From positions 1-43,311 of the forward strand of contig CAZEPW010000027.1 in NCBI GenBank assembly GCA_964514215.1: a stretch of 43,311 bases of DNA, written 5' to 3'. This DNA is from CAYQUC01 sp964514215 (GTDB taxonomy: Bacteria > Pseudomonadota > Gammaproteobacteria > UBA6429 > Thiohalophilaceae). Under the pieces are notes generated by a model. That model had not been told where the DNA came from. It searched no databases and was given only the letters and a program-made list of their open reading frames with translations. Position 1 is the first letter of the stretch. Each line of letters starts with the position of its first letter. The position numbers and the translations under genes are program-made. Shown here piece after piece: positions 34,673 through 43,191 of the stretch.

Positions 34673-37078
34673 ATGGCCGACAATAATTACGATTCCTCCA
34701 GTATTAAAGTTTTAAAAGGTTTAGATGCTGTTCGAAAACGTCCGGGCATGTATATCGGCGATACTGACGATGGCACCGGATTACACCACATGGTGTTTGA
34801 GGTCGTTGATAATTCAATAGACGAAGCGCTGGCCGGTCACTGCTCCAGTATCGATATCAAGATTCATTCCGATGGCAGTATCACGGTACAAGATAATGGT
34901 CGAGGAATTCCGACCGAACAACACGAAGAAGGCAAATCAGCAGCCGAAGTGATTATGACGGTATTGCATGCTGGTGGTAAATTTGACGACAATTCCTATA
35001 AAGTTTCTGGTGGTTTGCATGGGGTCGGCATCTCAGTAGTGAATGCGTTATCAGAACGTTTAATGTTAACCATTCGCCGTGGCGGTAAAATTTACCAACA
35101 AGAATATCACAATGGTGATCCACAGTCTGATTTGAAAATAATTGGCGACACCGAAGAGTCTGGAACCAAAGTTAAATTTTTACCTAGCAAAACGATATTT
35201 GCAGAAACCACCTATCACTACGATATTTTAACAAAACGATTACGTGAATTATCATTTTTAAACTCCGGCGTTCGAATCACCCTGACGGATCAGCGTGATG
35301 ATAAAAGTGATGTGTTTGAATATGAAGGTGGTATTCGCGCTTTTGTAAAACATCTAAATCGAAAGAAAACCCCGTTGCATCCAGAAGTATTTTATATCGA
35401 CATGGAAAAAGACGATATGCGCGTTGAAGTGGCAATGCAGTGGAATGATTCCTATCAGGAAAATATTTATTGTTTTACCAACAATATTCCCCAACGCGAT
35501 GGTGGTTCGCATTTAGCCGGTTTTCGGGGAGCGCTAACGCGAACACTGAATAGCTATATTGAAAAATCAACCATTGCTAAAAAAGCTAAAGTAAGTCCAA
35601 CCGGTGATGATGCTCGCGAAGGTTTAACCGCGATACTATCCGTCAAAGTTCCTGATCCAAAATTCTCATCACAAACCAAAGACAAACTCGTTTCACTCGA
35701 AGTGAAAGGTGCGGTTGAGTCTGTGGTTGGTGAAAAGTTTGCAGATTATCTGGCCGAGTCGCCACAAGACGCAAAAGCGATAGCCGGTAAAATGGTTGAA
35801 GCTGCACGTGCACGAGAAGCTGCTCGAAAAGCACGAGAGATGACGCGTCGTAAAGGTGCGCTTGATGTTGCCGGTCTACCCGGTAAATTAGCAGATTGCC
35901 AAGAAAAAGATCCCGCATTGTCCGAACTGTTTTTAGTGGAAGGGGACTCCGCTGGCGGATCGGCCAAGCAAGGTCGAGATAGAAAGTTTCAAGCAATATT
36001 ACCGTTGAAAGGTAAAATATTAAATGTTGAAAAAGCGCGATTTGATAAAATGTTATCATCAGCCGAAGTCGGCACCTTAATAACAGCGCTGGGTTGTGGC
36101 ATTGGCCGCGAAGAATTTAATCCGGATAAATTACGGTATCATCGAATTATTATTATGACCGATGCGGATGTTGATGGCTCACACATTCGAACATTGTTAT
36201 TAACTTTTTTCTATCGTCAAATGTCCGAGATTGTTGAACGTGGTCATATCTATATTGCTCAGCCACCACTTTATAAAGTTAAAAAGGGCAAACAAGAACG
36301 TTACGTTAAAGATGACGCCGAACTAAATCAACATCTTTTACAACTCGCAATGGTTGGTGCTGAGTTGTATGTTAATGAACAAGCTCCTGCTTTAACGGGC
36401 GCGGCATTAGAAACATTATCAAATCAATACGTACAAGTTAAAGCGACCATCAAACGATTGGCGCGTCGTTATCATGAAATTATATTATTGAAGCTGCTGA
36501 ATATGGCGCAGCTAATTACCGCATCAACCAAGCCTGAAATTAACGAATGGTTTAGCAACTTGGTGGAGCAATTAAATGCCACCACGACCTCCGGCGAAAA
36601 ATTTGAATTCATCGAAGTCAAAGATGGCGATCAAGTTGATTGGACAGTGACGGTTGTTGTTACTAAACATGGAGTCAGTACTAATTACGAATACTCAAAT
36701 GATTTCTTTGATTCCGGTGAGTATAAATCAATTCAGACATTAGCCAGCCAGCTCTCTGGTTTGATCGAACCTGGTGCCTATGCCAAGCGTGGTGATAAAG
36801 AAGTTCCGGTGGCCAGTTTTAAAGAAGCCATTGAATGGCTAATTAAAGATGCGGCTAAAGGACAGCATATCCAGCGTTATAAAGGTCTTGGGGAAATGAA
36901 CCCAGATCAATTAGCTGAAACCACCATGAGTTATGAAACGCGCCACTTACTGCAAGTAAAAATTGAAGATGCAATTGCTGCTGATGAAGTGTTTACAACC
37001 TTAATGGGCGATCAAGTTGAACCCCGTCGAGAATTTATTGAAAGAAATGCACTTAATGTTTCAAACCTCGATGTTTAA
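34673..37078 (+). CDS. gyrB: DNA gyrase subunit B
   Basis: An 801-residue protein of the long gammaproteobacterial form. The GHKL ATPase domain starts GLDAVRKRPGMYIGD with VVDNSIDEALAG and GGLHGVGISVVNALS; the TOPRIM region has LVEGDSAGGSAKQGRDR and DADVDGSHIRTLLL; the C-terminus has HIQRYKGLGEMNPDQLAETT. With GyrA it introduces negative supercoils. The frame opens at 34607, but ATG 34673 (MADNNYDSSSIKVLKGLDAV) is the family start, with AGAAGAAAT upstream. The 378-bp gap from recF (34295-34672) shows no convincing gene and probably holds a promoter. Confidence 0.97.
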   Translation: MADNNYDSSSIKVLKGLDAVRKRPGMYIGDTDDGTGLHHMVFEVVDNSIDEALAGHCSSIDIKIHSDGSITVQDNGRGIPTEQHEEGKSAAEVIMTVLHAGGKFDDNSYKVSGGLHGVGISVVNALSERLMLTIRRGGKIYQQEYHNGDPQSDLKIIGDTEESGTKVKFLPSKTIFAETTYHYDILTKRLRELSFLNSGVRITLTDQRDDKSDVFEYEGGIRAFVKHLNRKKTPLHPEVFYIDMEKDDMRVEVAMQWNDSYQENIYCFTNNIPQRDGGSHLAGFRGALTRTLNSYIEKSTIAKKAKVSPTGDDAREGLTAILSVKVPDPKFSSQTKDKLVSLEVKGAVESVVGEKFADYLAESPQDAKAIAGKMVEAARAREAARKAREMTRRKGALDVAGLPGKLADCQEKDPALSELFLVEGDSAGGSAKQGRDRKFQAILPLKGKILNVEKARFDKMLSSAEVGTLITALGCGIGREEFNPDKLRYHRIIIMTDADVDGSHIRTLLLTFFYRQMSEIVERGHIYIAQPPLYKVKKGKQERYVKDDAELNQHLLQLAMVGAELYVNEQAPALTGAALETLSNQYVQVKATIKRLARRYHEIILLKLLNMAQLITASTKPEINEWFSNLVEQLNATTTSGEKFEFIEVKDGDQVDWTVTVVVTKHGVSTNYEYSNDFFDSGEYKSIQTLASQLSGLIEPGAYAKRGDKEVPVASFKEAIEWLIKDAAKGQHIQRYKGLGEMNPDQLAETTMSYETRHLLQVKIEDAIAADEVFTTLMGDQVEPRREFIERNALNVSNLDV

Positions 37079-37205
37079 AATTTTTTGTTGCAGTGCTGTA
37101 AACCAAATAATTTCAGGTTTGTATCAAGATAATAGTATTTGATAATATCAATGGTGCTTTCACCCACCCTTCTTATTATGCAGCTCCTGAGGTTCAAATA
37201 GTAAA

Positions 37206-37973
37206 GTGGACAGTCTCCCCGATATCACTTTGGTTTGGTTTTTAATTTTTATTAGCACGGCACTTGTTGCCGGTTATGTTGATGCCATTGCCGGTGGTGG
37301 TGGCATGATTCAAATTCCAATTTTATTACTCAGCGGTTTACCTCCGGTGTTTGCCTTAGCGAGTAATAAAATAATTTCAATGTTCGGTACCCTAGTTGCC
37401 ATTTTCCGATACCAGAAACACAAAAAAATAATTTGGCGGGTGGTTTTTGTTGCTATTTTGCCCTGCCTGATTGCGTCCTATTTTGGTGGTGTTATGGCAT
37501 TAAAAACCCCAACTTGGATTTTGGAATGGATGATCATTATTTGCATTCCAATTGCATTATTTTTTACCCTGCAATCTAAAACCGAAACTGAATTAGCGGC
37601 TATAAATACCAGTGCTGTTAAAACAATTGCAGTGACAAGTCCGATTGGGTTTTACGATGGCATACTCGGACCGGGAACCGGCAGCTATATGGCAATTGTG
37701 TTGCATCGGTTTTTAAATATTGATTATCTACACGCTACCGCAATAACCAAACCGCTAAATTTAAGCACTAATATTGGTGCTGCGATTGCATTTTTAATGG
37801 CGGGAAAAGTTGTTTGGGTGGTGGCAATTCCAATGTTAATTGCAAATGCTATTGGTGCTTGGCTTGGCGCACATTATGCGATTAAAGGGGGGCAACAGTT
37901 TATTCGAAAAGTACTCGTTGTGGTTTTGGTCTTTATGTTACTTGCGAATATCATTAAAATGTTTAGTTCATGA
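37206..37973 (+). CDS. TSUP (TauE/SafE, YfcA-like) membrane permease
   Basis: A 255-residue integral membrane protein with about eight hydrophobic segments. VAGYVDAIAGGGGMIQIPIL at the N-terminus and FYDGILGPGTGSYMAIVLH near residue 150 are the paired TSUP motifs. The family moves sulfur-containing or organic anions such as sulfite, sulfoacetate or taurine products; the substrate here is unknown. The start is GTG 37206, the first possible start after an in-frame stop at 37188. It follows gyrB by 127 bp in the same direction. Confidence 0.9.
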   Translation: MDSLPDITLVWFLIFISTALVAGYVDAIAGGGGMIQIPILLLSGLPPVFALASNKIISMFGTLVAIFRYQKHKKIIWRVVFVAILPCLIASYFGGVMALKTPTWILEWMIIICIPIALFFTLQSKTETELAAINTSAVKTIAVTSPIGFYDGILGPGTGSYMAIVLHRFLNIDYLHATAITKPLNLSTNIGAAIAFLMAGKVVWVVAIPMLIANAIGAWLGAHYAIKGGQQFIRKVLVVVLVFMLLANIIKMFSS

Positions 37974-37986
37974 TTGATAACGTTAT

Positions 37987-38289
37987 ATGCAAAAAACGGT
38001 ATTAAATTTTTTTATTAAAATTCTCAACGATGATGCGGCTACTTTCGATTTAATTCACGCCTTTAATAACGAATTGTATTTAGAAAAAAATACAAAATGT
38101 TTGGTATTTACTCTACCTGCCCTACACCAATTTTTAAATTTCGATTTACGAATTTCATATTTAGAATTTCGCAAAATAATCTATCAAAGCACACTTAACA
38201 CCGATTTAATGCCGTTTGGTGCCAAGCTTGTTATTCATCAGTCGAGTAATAACGTTGATTCAAGCTTGTATCGATTATTACGAATTTAA
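37987..38289 (+). CDS. Small hypothetical protein
   Basis: A 100-residue protein starting 13 bp after the permease stop, so the two may be co-transcribed. It has no signal peptide or membrane segment. Segments such as ILNDDAATFDLIHAFNNEL and LVFTLPALHQFLNFDLRISY look like ordinary folded-protein sequence, and codon use matches its neighbours. I do not recognise the family. Confidence 0.6.
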   Translation: MQKTVLNFFIKILNDDAATFDLIHAFNNELYLEKNTKCLVFTLPALHQFLNFDLRISYLEFRKIIYQSTLNTDLMPFGAKLVIHQSSNNVDSSLYRLLRI

Positions 38290-38390
38290 ACTGTTAATAT
38301 TTTGATTACTGTTAAATACTACTAAATAAAAACTGTGGTGTTAGGCTATTATAGTGTTTAATAAAGCCAAAGTAGTTTTTGTAACTAACT

Positions 38391-38416
38391 TGATCTGCTT
38401 ATGCGTAGCTTAGGTT
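38391..38416 (+). repeat. Partial copy of the ctgcttatgcgcagctcagg repeat
   Basis: Within the 308-bp gap 38290-38597 a ~26-bp segment (tgatctgcttatgcgtagct, then taggtta) closely matches the right arm of the hairpin repeat at 40471-40514. The rest of the gap is AT-rich and holds no gene that I can support. Confidence 0.6.
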
Positions 38417-38597
38417 AAATAAAAAAATAGATAAGAACTGCTGTTTACTCAATGGTTTATATAAGAATAAAGACATTTAATGTTCGCATTTTGCTAGATG
38501 TTCTATAGTAAAAGAAGGTCTATTTTTATGGTTTGAAGCACCAGTTAGTTAATATCACAGTAGTTACTAAATTTAGATATTAGGGGGAAATTTAGGG

Positions 38598-39506
38598 ATG
38601 TCGTATGAATACGAGCAAGCGGTTAAGCAGTGGGACAAATTTGCTAATAAAAGTCCGAGCTGGCTCACATTGGGAATTACAGTTTTTTTTATTTTTCTTG
38701 TCATTGTTTTTACGATTTCGTTGTTTAGTGCTGATTCCACTAAAAATGAAGTTGTTATCGAATTCCAAAAAACACTGTTTGAACAGTCTAATGAATTAAT
38801 GGATGTTAATTATTATTTATCAAATAACCAGAATAAAGATAAACGTTATTTTTCAAAACTTCAAAAATATACAAATCAAATAGAACACCGATTTCAAATT
38901 ATTTCCGAATTTATTGTAAATAATGATTTAAAGTTTAATAAAAAAAAGTTTAAGCAGGCTGAAAAAGCCTATCGAAAAAAACTGGGGATTATTTTAAAGT
39001 CAAAAAAAGAGTTAATTAATTATTATAAATCGTTAAAGTCAATGCAAAAAAATATACCAAAGATATTGACTTTAAATACTGAAATAAACGATCTACTTTT
39101 TAAGAGTAATTCATCTAACACACATATTTATTTTATTACCCGCCAATTATTTATACTTGAAAGAATATCCAGCAATTTAAAGTCACTTGATGTTCAGCAA
39201 AATAACGCAAGTTCCATTTTATCGGCTGCTGATAGATTAGGCCGCGATATGGCATTATTAATCCGAGTTTACCGAGGTTTATTAAAAGGCGACTATAAAA
39301 TGAATGTTTCTAAAATAAATAGCTTAAAGGTTAGAAGTGGTTTAAAAAAAGTCACTAAATTAGCAACATCGTTATCGAGTGATATTAGCGTATTGTTACA
39401 ACAAGGACCAAAAGCATTTCAGTTTATTGACATGCGAAATGGCCTACAAATAGACTCATTAAAACTACAAGTTTATTATCAAGCGCTATTTTTTGTAGAA
39501 TATTAG
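38598..39506 (+). CDS. Membrane-anchored PilJ N-terminal-like sensor protein lacking an output domain
   Basis: A 302-residue protein with one membrane segment at ~22-45 (TLGITVFFIFLVIVFTISLF) and a helical, lysine-rich extracytoplasmic part. ERISSNLKSLDV, AADRLGRDMALLIRVYRGLLKGD-like (AADRLGRDMALLIRVYRGLL) resembles the type IV pili methyl-accepting transducer (PilJ) sensor domain. PilJ normally continues into a second membrane segment, HAMP and an MCP domain; here the chain stops soon after the sensor. It is a stand-alone sensor domain or a truncated receptor. Its stop codon overlaps the stop of the convergent gene by four bases. Confidence 0.65.
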   Translation: MSYEYEQAVKQWDKFANKSPSWLTLGITVFFIFLVIVFTISLFSADSTKNEVVIEFQKTLFEQSNELMDVNYYLSNNQNKDKRYFSKLQKYTNQIEHRFQIISEFIVNNDLKFNKKKFKQAEKAYRKKLGIILKSKKELINYYKSLKSMQKNIPKILTLNTEINDLLFKSNSSNTHIYFITRQLFILERISSNLKSLDVQQNNASSILSAADRLGRDMALLIRVYRGLLKGDYKMNVSKINSLKVRSGLKKVTKLATSLSSDISVLLQQGPKAFQFIDMRNGLQIDSLKLQVYYQALFFVEY

Positions 39507-40276
39507 CTTTGTTGTTTTGATATACAGTACACTCGAAATGCAAATATTGTAAATATAATAATGATAAAATTAAAAATAATTCCAACAATTGATCTTAATA
39601 ATGAAAATGGTGGAAATTTAATTAAAAGGTTTTCTTGCGATAAGGTCTGTACTTTCACCGGTGATTCAGTTTTTAATATTTCTGTTAACAATTCAAAATT
39701 CATTTCAGGCGGTTGAATATCAAATACGGTATTTATCATGGCGTGGCTATAAAAAATGATAACAGCCAAGATTATAAACCCCCCGCTTAATTGTAAGAAG
39801 TATTGTCGAGTATTGGTAAAGCTGGATTTAATTGCTGCTAGTGGTGATTGTTTATCAAGCAATAAATAAAACTCGGTGAATGAAAAGCGTATAAACAAAA
39901 AGATACCCGGAATGGCATAAAATAATAAGCCCGTACCAATGAGAATATTCATAATGAGACTAACAACAAAATACACAGGCCAAAATTTAATGCCCATAAG
40001 CCATGATTGCGTTATCGATATTGGTTGATTATTAATCACCGCTGCAATATAAAAGATAACAGCAATGCTGTAAAATGGCTTGATTGTTAAGTGAGCGAGT
40101 AACAATGGTGATAAATCATCGAACATAAACGGTGTCATCAGCGTGCTTTCAATGAAATAAACCTCAAAAATTTCAAGGAAAATAATAAATGGTAAGGTAA
40201 TGCTCGCCAAGGCTACAATATGATTTTGGAATAAACGAACGCTATCCCATATGGAGTTCATCAGTGTTTTATACAT
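39503..40276 (-). CDS. YciC-like multi-pass inner-membrane protein
   Basis: A 257-residue protein with about six hydrophobic segments. The layout, a short cytoplasmic start (TLMNSIWDSVRLFQNHIVAL), a central ILIGTGLLFYAIPGIFLFIRF helix and a KQSPLAAIKSSFTNTRQYF loop, resembles the YciC/UPF0259 family and related glycerophosphoryl-type membrane domains. Function is not known with certainty; E. coli YciC affects envelope phenotypes. The start at ATG 40276 has no clear ribosome site. Confidence 0.65.
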   Translation of the reverse strand: MYKTLMNSIWDSVRLFQNHIVALASITLPFIIFLEIFEVYFIESTLMTPFMFDDLSPLLLAHLTIKPFYSIAVIFYIAAVINNQPISITQSWLMGIKFWPVYFVVSLIMNILIGTGLLFYAIPGIFLFIRFSFTEFYLLLDKQSPLAAIKSSFTNTRQYFLQLSGGFIILAVIIFYSHAMINTVFDIQPPEMNFELLTEILKTESPVKVQTLSQENLLIKFPPFSLLRSIVGIIFNFIIIIFTIFAFRVYCISKQQS

Positions 40277-40470
40277 GCGGTTGATTTAAATTATGTAAGT
40301 GAGTGGTCACTTTTGTGAGGTTTACGGTATTTTGTTCATTGTTATTTGAGTCATACGAATCTTGCATAAGGCTAATGTCTGTTGTTAAAACTCAAATTTT
40401 AAAAATAGCCCTAATCAAGTGTAAAAATATCATGGCTAACAGGTTAGTGTAAATTTTCTTATACCGATCA

Positions 40471-40514
40471 GAGCTGCGCATATTTAAACTATATTATCTG
40501 CTTATGCGCAGCTC
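40471..40514. repeat. Hairpin repeat with 12-bp perfect arms
   Basis: GAGCTGCGCATA (40471-40482) and TATGCGCAGCTC (40503-40514) are perfect inverted arms around a 20-base loop. The loop plus right arm recur at 41095-41131 (tatttaaactatattatctg and then cttatggcagctcagg), an inverted copy of the right arm is at 41005-41026, and a partial copy is at 38391-38416. This is a small mobile or REP-like repeat family. Confidence 0.75.
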
Positions 40515-40646
40515 AGGTTAATTATCCATAAAAAAGTATAACAGTATTTTGCTATATTAACCTCGGTTGTTAGTAGAGTAAATTATTATATACTTGAATA
40601 CCTTAATATTCGTATTAAAAAAAGAAATTAAGACCATGAAATATAT

Positions 40647-40895
40647 ATGATTACCTCGAGGAATAACTGTTAGTGGTCAAAAAAGTAAAATGTGTGATTT
40701 AAAATCACTATTTGAGGAAATAGGATTTCAAAGTGTTATTACTTTACAGACAAACCGGTAATGCCACCTTTAGTGCGGACAATAAAAATAAGTCGGATTT
40801 ACGCATCTTAATTGATAATGTTTTTTAGAAAAAAATTAGGTGTTACTGCAACAAAAAGAAACCTTATCAATTATTTATGCAATAAAGTTATATAA
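40647..40895 (+). pseudogene. Degraded DUF1697 family gene
   Basis: Three fragments in different frames line up in order with a DUF1697 protein (normal length ~180 residues). The first, from ATG 40647, reads RITVSGQKSK then MCDLKSLFEEIGFQSVI, matching the usual RGINVGG-K-KM-L---FE--GF start. A frameshift near 40740 leads to YRQTGNATFSADNKNKSDL, matching the Y-Q-SGNV-F segment. A further shift at ~40822 leads to EKKLGVTATKRNLINYLC and a stop at 40893-40895, matching the C-terminal TTRNWNTV segment. About 80 codons of the middle are missing. The gene is dead and surrounded by repeats. Confidence 0.7.
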
Positions 40896-40910
40896 TTATT
40901 AAAATAACCG

Positions 40911-41020
40911 TCATTCCTGTAATAATCTTGAGCCGGAATCTAAAGTTAAAGCATGCAAACCATCAAGTCACGCTAATATCTTTTTTGTACAAATCTCAAT
41001 TTAATTAACCTGAGCTGCGC
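40911..41020 (-). repeat. Third, inverted copy of the ~210-bp intergenic repeat
   Basis: Read on the minus strand this segment shares gagatttgtacaa, gatatta, ttaactttaga, ccggctcaag, aggaatga and cggttattttaa-like stretches in the same order as the two tandem copies at 2710-3145, with substitutions and small indels. It lies directly after the DUF1697 pseudogene. The remaining parts of the gap 40277-41280 hold the hairpin repeats and no intact gene. Confidence 0.7.
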
Positions 41021-41094
41021 ATAAGGATTTAAATTTTTATTGGATATAATTTATTCAGATAAAGTCAGGATTTGTCTATTTCCACTGCTGATCC

Positions 41095-41135
41095 GTATTT
41101 AAACTATATTATCTGCTTATGGCAGCTCAGGTTAA
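41095..41135 (+). repeat. Second copy of the hairpin repeat, left arm lost
   Basis: The segment repeats the loop and right arm of the 40471-40514 hairpin (tatttaaactatattatctg, then cttatggcagctcaggttaa), with one deleted base in the arm. The left arm here is only partly recognisable (cactgctgatccg). Confidence 0.65.
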
Positions 41136-41280
41136 TTACGAATGATAAACTCAATCTACCACCATTCTTTATAATGAGCCTAGAGTTGTTGTTCTAATAC
41201 CCTAGATAAACGTAAAGCCATTTCTGGCGATACATTTTCAGTTCTATAAAAATTCAGTTATTTTTTGTGTTTAATGAATG

Positions 41281-41934
41281 TTATTTAATTTGTTTGTCAC
41301 CTTTCCATAATGTTGTTTCTTCTAATCGCTTTACCCAAGTATTATATTTCTTCTTATTAATTGAGTTAGATTTTTCTGTATAAGCCACTCGATGTAAGCC
41401 CTCTTTCCCTAATATAAAACTAGCAATTTCAATTTGATTGGCTTTTACATTACATGAAGGTTCCATAACATTACTTCCTTCCCATATTAAGCCAGTAAAA
41501 TAATTTAAGTTACAATCATTAACAGATATTCCACGTAATATATGTTTCATATAATCTTGTTGTTTGCAGTTGGTTACACGCCACTCAAAAACAATGCTTT
41601 TTTCTTTTTCACTTAAAATTGTATATTTAAATTTATCACCACATTGTGTTTTTGCTCGTTTAGACAAGTTCTGTAATGCAATTTTTGGAGACACTGTTAC
41701 ACCGTGCATGTATTGCAATGAAATCATATTAGTCCAATTTTCTTCATTTTCATTTGCAGGTATAATTTCTGTTAACGACCCAATGTCGGAGCCTAAAAAT
41801 TTAGAAAAAACGCGAGTAAATTTACCTTTAACGGGATATTCTGAAAATGGTAACTTTGTTCTCTCAATTGGCGTAGTACAGGAAACCATGGTTATTGATA
41901 TTAATACGCTACTTATTATTTTAGTTATTTTCAT
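41281..41934 (-). CDS. Putative lipoprotein of unknown function
   Basis: A 217-residue protein starting MKITKIISSVLISITMVSC, a lipoprotein signal peptide whose lipobox gives Cys19 as the first mature residue. The mature part contains four more cysteines (in TQCGDK, VTNCKQ, VNDCNL and PSCNVK) that could form disulfides. I do not recognise a domain. AAGGAG lies 10 bp before the ATG at 41934. It is an isolated gene next to the repeat-rich region. Confidence 0.6.
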   Translation of the reverse strand: MKITKIISSVLISITMVSCTTPIERTKLPFSEYPVKGKFTRVFSKFLGSDIGSLTEIIPANENEENWTNMISLQYMHGVTVSPKIALQNLSKRAKTQCGDKFKYTILSEKEKSIVFEWRVTNCKQQDYMKHILRGISVNDCNLNYFTGLIWEGSNVMEPSCNVKANQIEIASFILGKEGLHRVAYTEKSNSINKKKYNTWVKRLEETTLWKGDKQIK

Positions 41935-42124
41935 TTTATGTAATCTCCTTATAATTTAAAATGAATAATATGGATATTAGTTTTAATAAACAACAATTTA
42001 ATGAGAAGTATAATATTTAAGGACTCTTTGTATTATTGTTTAATACTTTATACTGATAAGTCGTTTACTATTGGAGGAACAAGACGGATGGTAAGCTGTT
42101 ACGTAATTATTTGGCGTTGTTAAC

Positions 42125-42709
42125 TTATAAGTTAAAAGCATTTAAAAATTCATTGGTTTGAGATTTTAGTTGCTTTATATCGACGTCATTATTGGAAATA
42201 AGAAATAATCCTTGAATATAAGTAACCAAAATAAATGCCAATTGTTTAGCGGCTAAATGAGTTTCTGTCTGCTTCAAGTCAATGGAGAATTGAATTCTAT
42301 CGGTTAGAAATTTTACAAATTGATTAAAGTCTTGGTACAAAAATGCCTTTAATTCTTCCTCACACAAGACTTCATTAACCATACTGTTGACGATCAAACA
42401 GCCATTGGGTTCATTTGTTTCTTCTAATGTTTTAAATATCTCTGAAAATAACGCTCGAATCCCATTAGCAAAATTGTCGTGACGCATAAGTGCTTTTTGT
42501 CTATTAATTGTAATTTCTTGGTTATAATGCGTTAATGCTTTTAAATATACCGTTTTTTTATCTTTAAAACAGTGATAAAAAGAGCCATTTAGCATATTCA
42601 TCTCTGCCAGTAATTGCTTCAAGCTGGTATTGGCGTATCCTTGCCGCCAAAAAAGTCGCATAGCCTGCCCTAGTGCCTCAGATTCATCAAATGCCTTATT
42701 CCTGCCCAT
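42125..42709 (-). CDS. TetR family transcriptional repressor
   Basis: A 194-residue protein from ATG 42709 (MGRNKAFDESEALGQAMRLF). Residues ~5-55 form the TetR helix-turn-helix (GYANTSLKQLLAEMNMLNGS, then FYHCFKDKK), and the remainder is the helical ligand-binding domain (EPNGCLIVNSMVNEV resembles the AcrR/NemR-like C-terminal TetR_C domains). It is divergent from a DUF1330 gene, with two related palindromes between them, so it probably represses both itself and its neighbour. The ligand is unknown. Confidence 0.92.
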   Translation of the reverse strand: MGRNKAFDESEALGQAMRLFWRQGYANTSLKQLLAEMNMLNGSFYHCFKDKKTVYLKALTHYNQEITINRQKALMRHDNFANGIRALFSEIFKTLEETNEPNGCLIVNSMVNEVLCEEELKAFLYQDFNQFVKFLTDRIQFSIDLKQTETHLAAKQLAFILVTYIQGLFLISNNDVDIKQLKSQTNEFLNAFNL

Positions 42710-42752
42710 TTTAAATCCCAAATTTTGTATTTATTGGCTAAGTATACAATAT

Positions 42753-42768
42753 TTGAGCGTTGACTCAA
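42753..42768. promoter_or_regulatory. TetR operator candidate 1
   Basis: TTGAGCGTTGACTCAA has 5-bp arms TTGAG/CTCAA with a 6-base spacer and lies 43 bp upstream of the TetR start. The same arms and spacer length occur at 42799-42818. Confidence 0.65.
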
Positions 42769-42798
42769 TTAAAAACACGTTATACACTGGAGTCTTAT

Positions 42799-42818
42799 AG
42801 TTGAGTGATTGCTCAACT
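42799..42818. promoter_or_regulatory. TetR operator candidate 2
   Basis: AGTTGAG and CTCAACT form 7-bp arms around a 6-base spacer, 28 bp before the DUF1330 start. It shares the TTGAG-N6-CTCAA core with the site at 42753-42768, 47 bp away centre to centre, so two dimers could bind and silence the divergent promoters. Confidence 0.7.
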
Positions 42819-42846
42819 ATTTAATTATTTAATTACAGGGGTCGTT

Positions 42847-43137
42847 ATGTCAACAATAGAAGTTATAGTCAGTGGTTATATAAACAATCAAGAAAAAGTA
42901 GATAGCTATAAAAAAGTGGCTGGTGCAGTGATGAAGAAATATGGAGCTGTTATGCCGCCAAATTCTTATGCCGTCACAAAAGTTATTGCTGGTCAGTCGA
43001 CTCCGTCTTTTATGTTAAGAATTGAATTTCCAGATAAACAAAAGGCGGAGCAAGCTTTTATTGACCCAGATTACATAAGCGTCATAAAAGACCGAGATGA
43101 AGGTTTTGGTGATCTAAGTATAATGATGGTTGAATAG
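42847..43137 (+). CDS. DUF1330-like dimeric alpha/beta-barrel protein
   Basis: A 96-residue protein from ATG 42847 (MSTIEVIVSGYINNQEKVDS), chosen because CAGGGG lies 6-7 bp upstream; the frame opens earlier at a GTG in the operator. The pattern of strand, helix, and MLRIEFPDKQKAEQAFIDPD near residue 60 followed by a final strand fits the DUF1330/ferredoxin-like dimeric barrel family. Members are small cytoplasmic proteins, some linked to degradation or detoxification of small molecules. Divergent from and probably controlled by the TetR protein. Confidence 0.8.
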   Translation: MSTIEVIVSGYINNQEKVDSYKKVAGAVMKKYGAVMPPNSYAVTKVIAGQSTPSFMLRIEFPDKQKAEQAFIDPDYISVIKDRDEGFGDLSIMMVE

Positions 43138-43145
43138 AATTTAAT

Positions 43146-43191
43146 CTCAAGAAAAGAGTCACACTGAAAAATAGGCTACTCTTTTCTTGAG
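43146..43191. terminator. Perfect 14-bp hairpin after the DUF1330 gene
   Basis: CTCAAGAAAAGAGT (43146-43159) pairs perfectly with ACTCTTTTCTTGAG (43178-43191) around an 18-base loop, beginning 8 bp after the stop codon. It is followed by TTACATT rather than a T-tract, so termination may be weak or bidirectional. The rest of the window to 43311 shows no gene. Confidence 0.65.

Noticed and set aside
35643..36059. Antisense open frame of 138 codons inside gyrB
   Set aside because: Lies wholly opposite the conserved TOPRIM region of gyrB and has no domain; shadow of codon bias.
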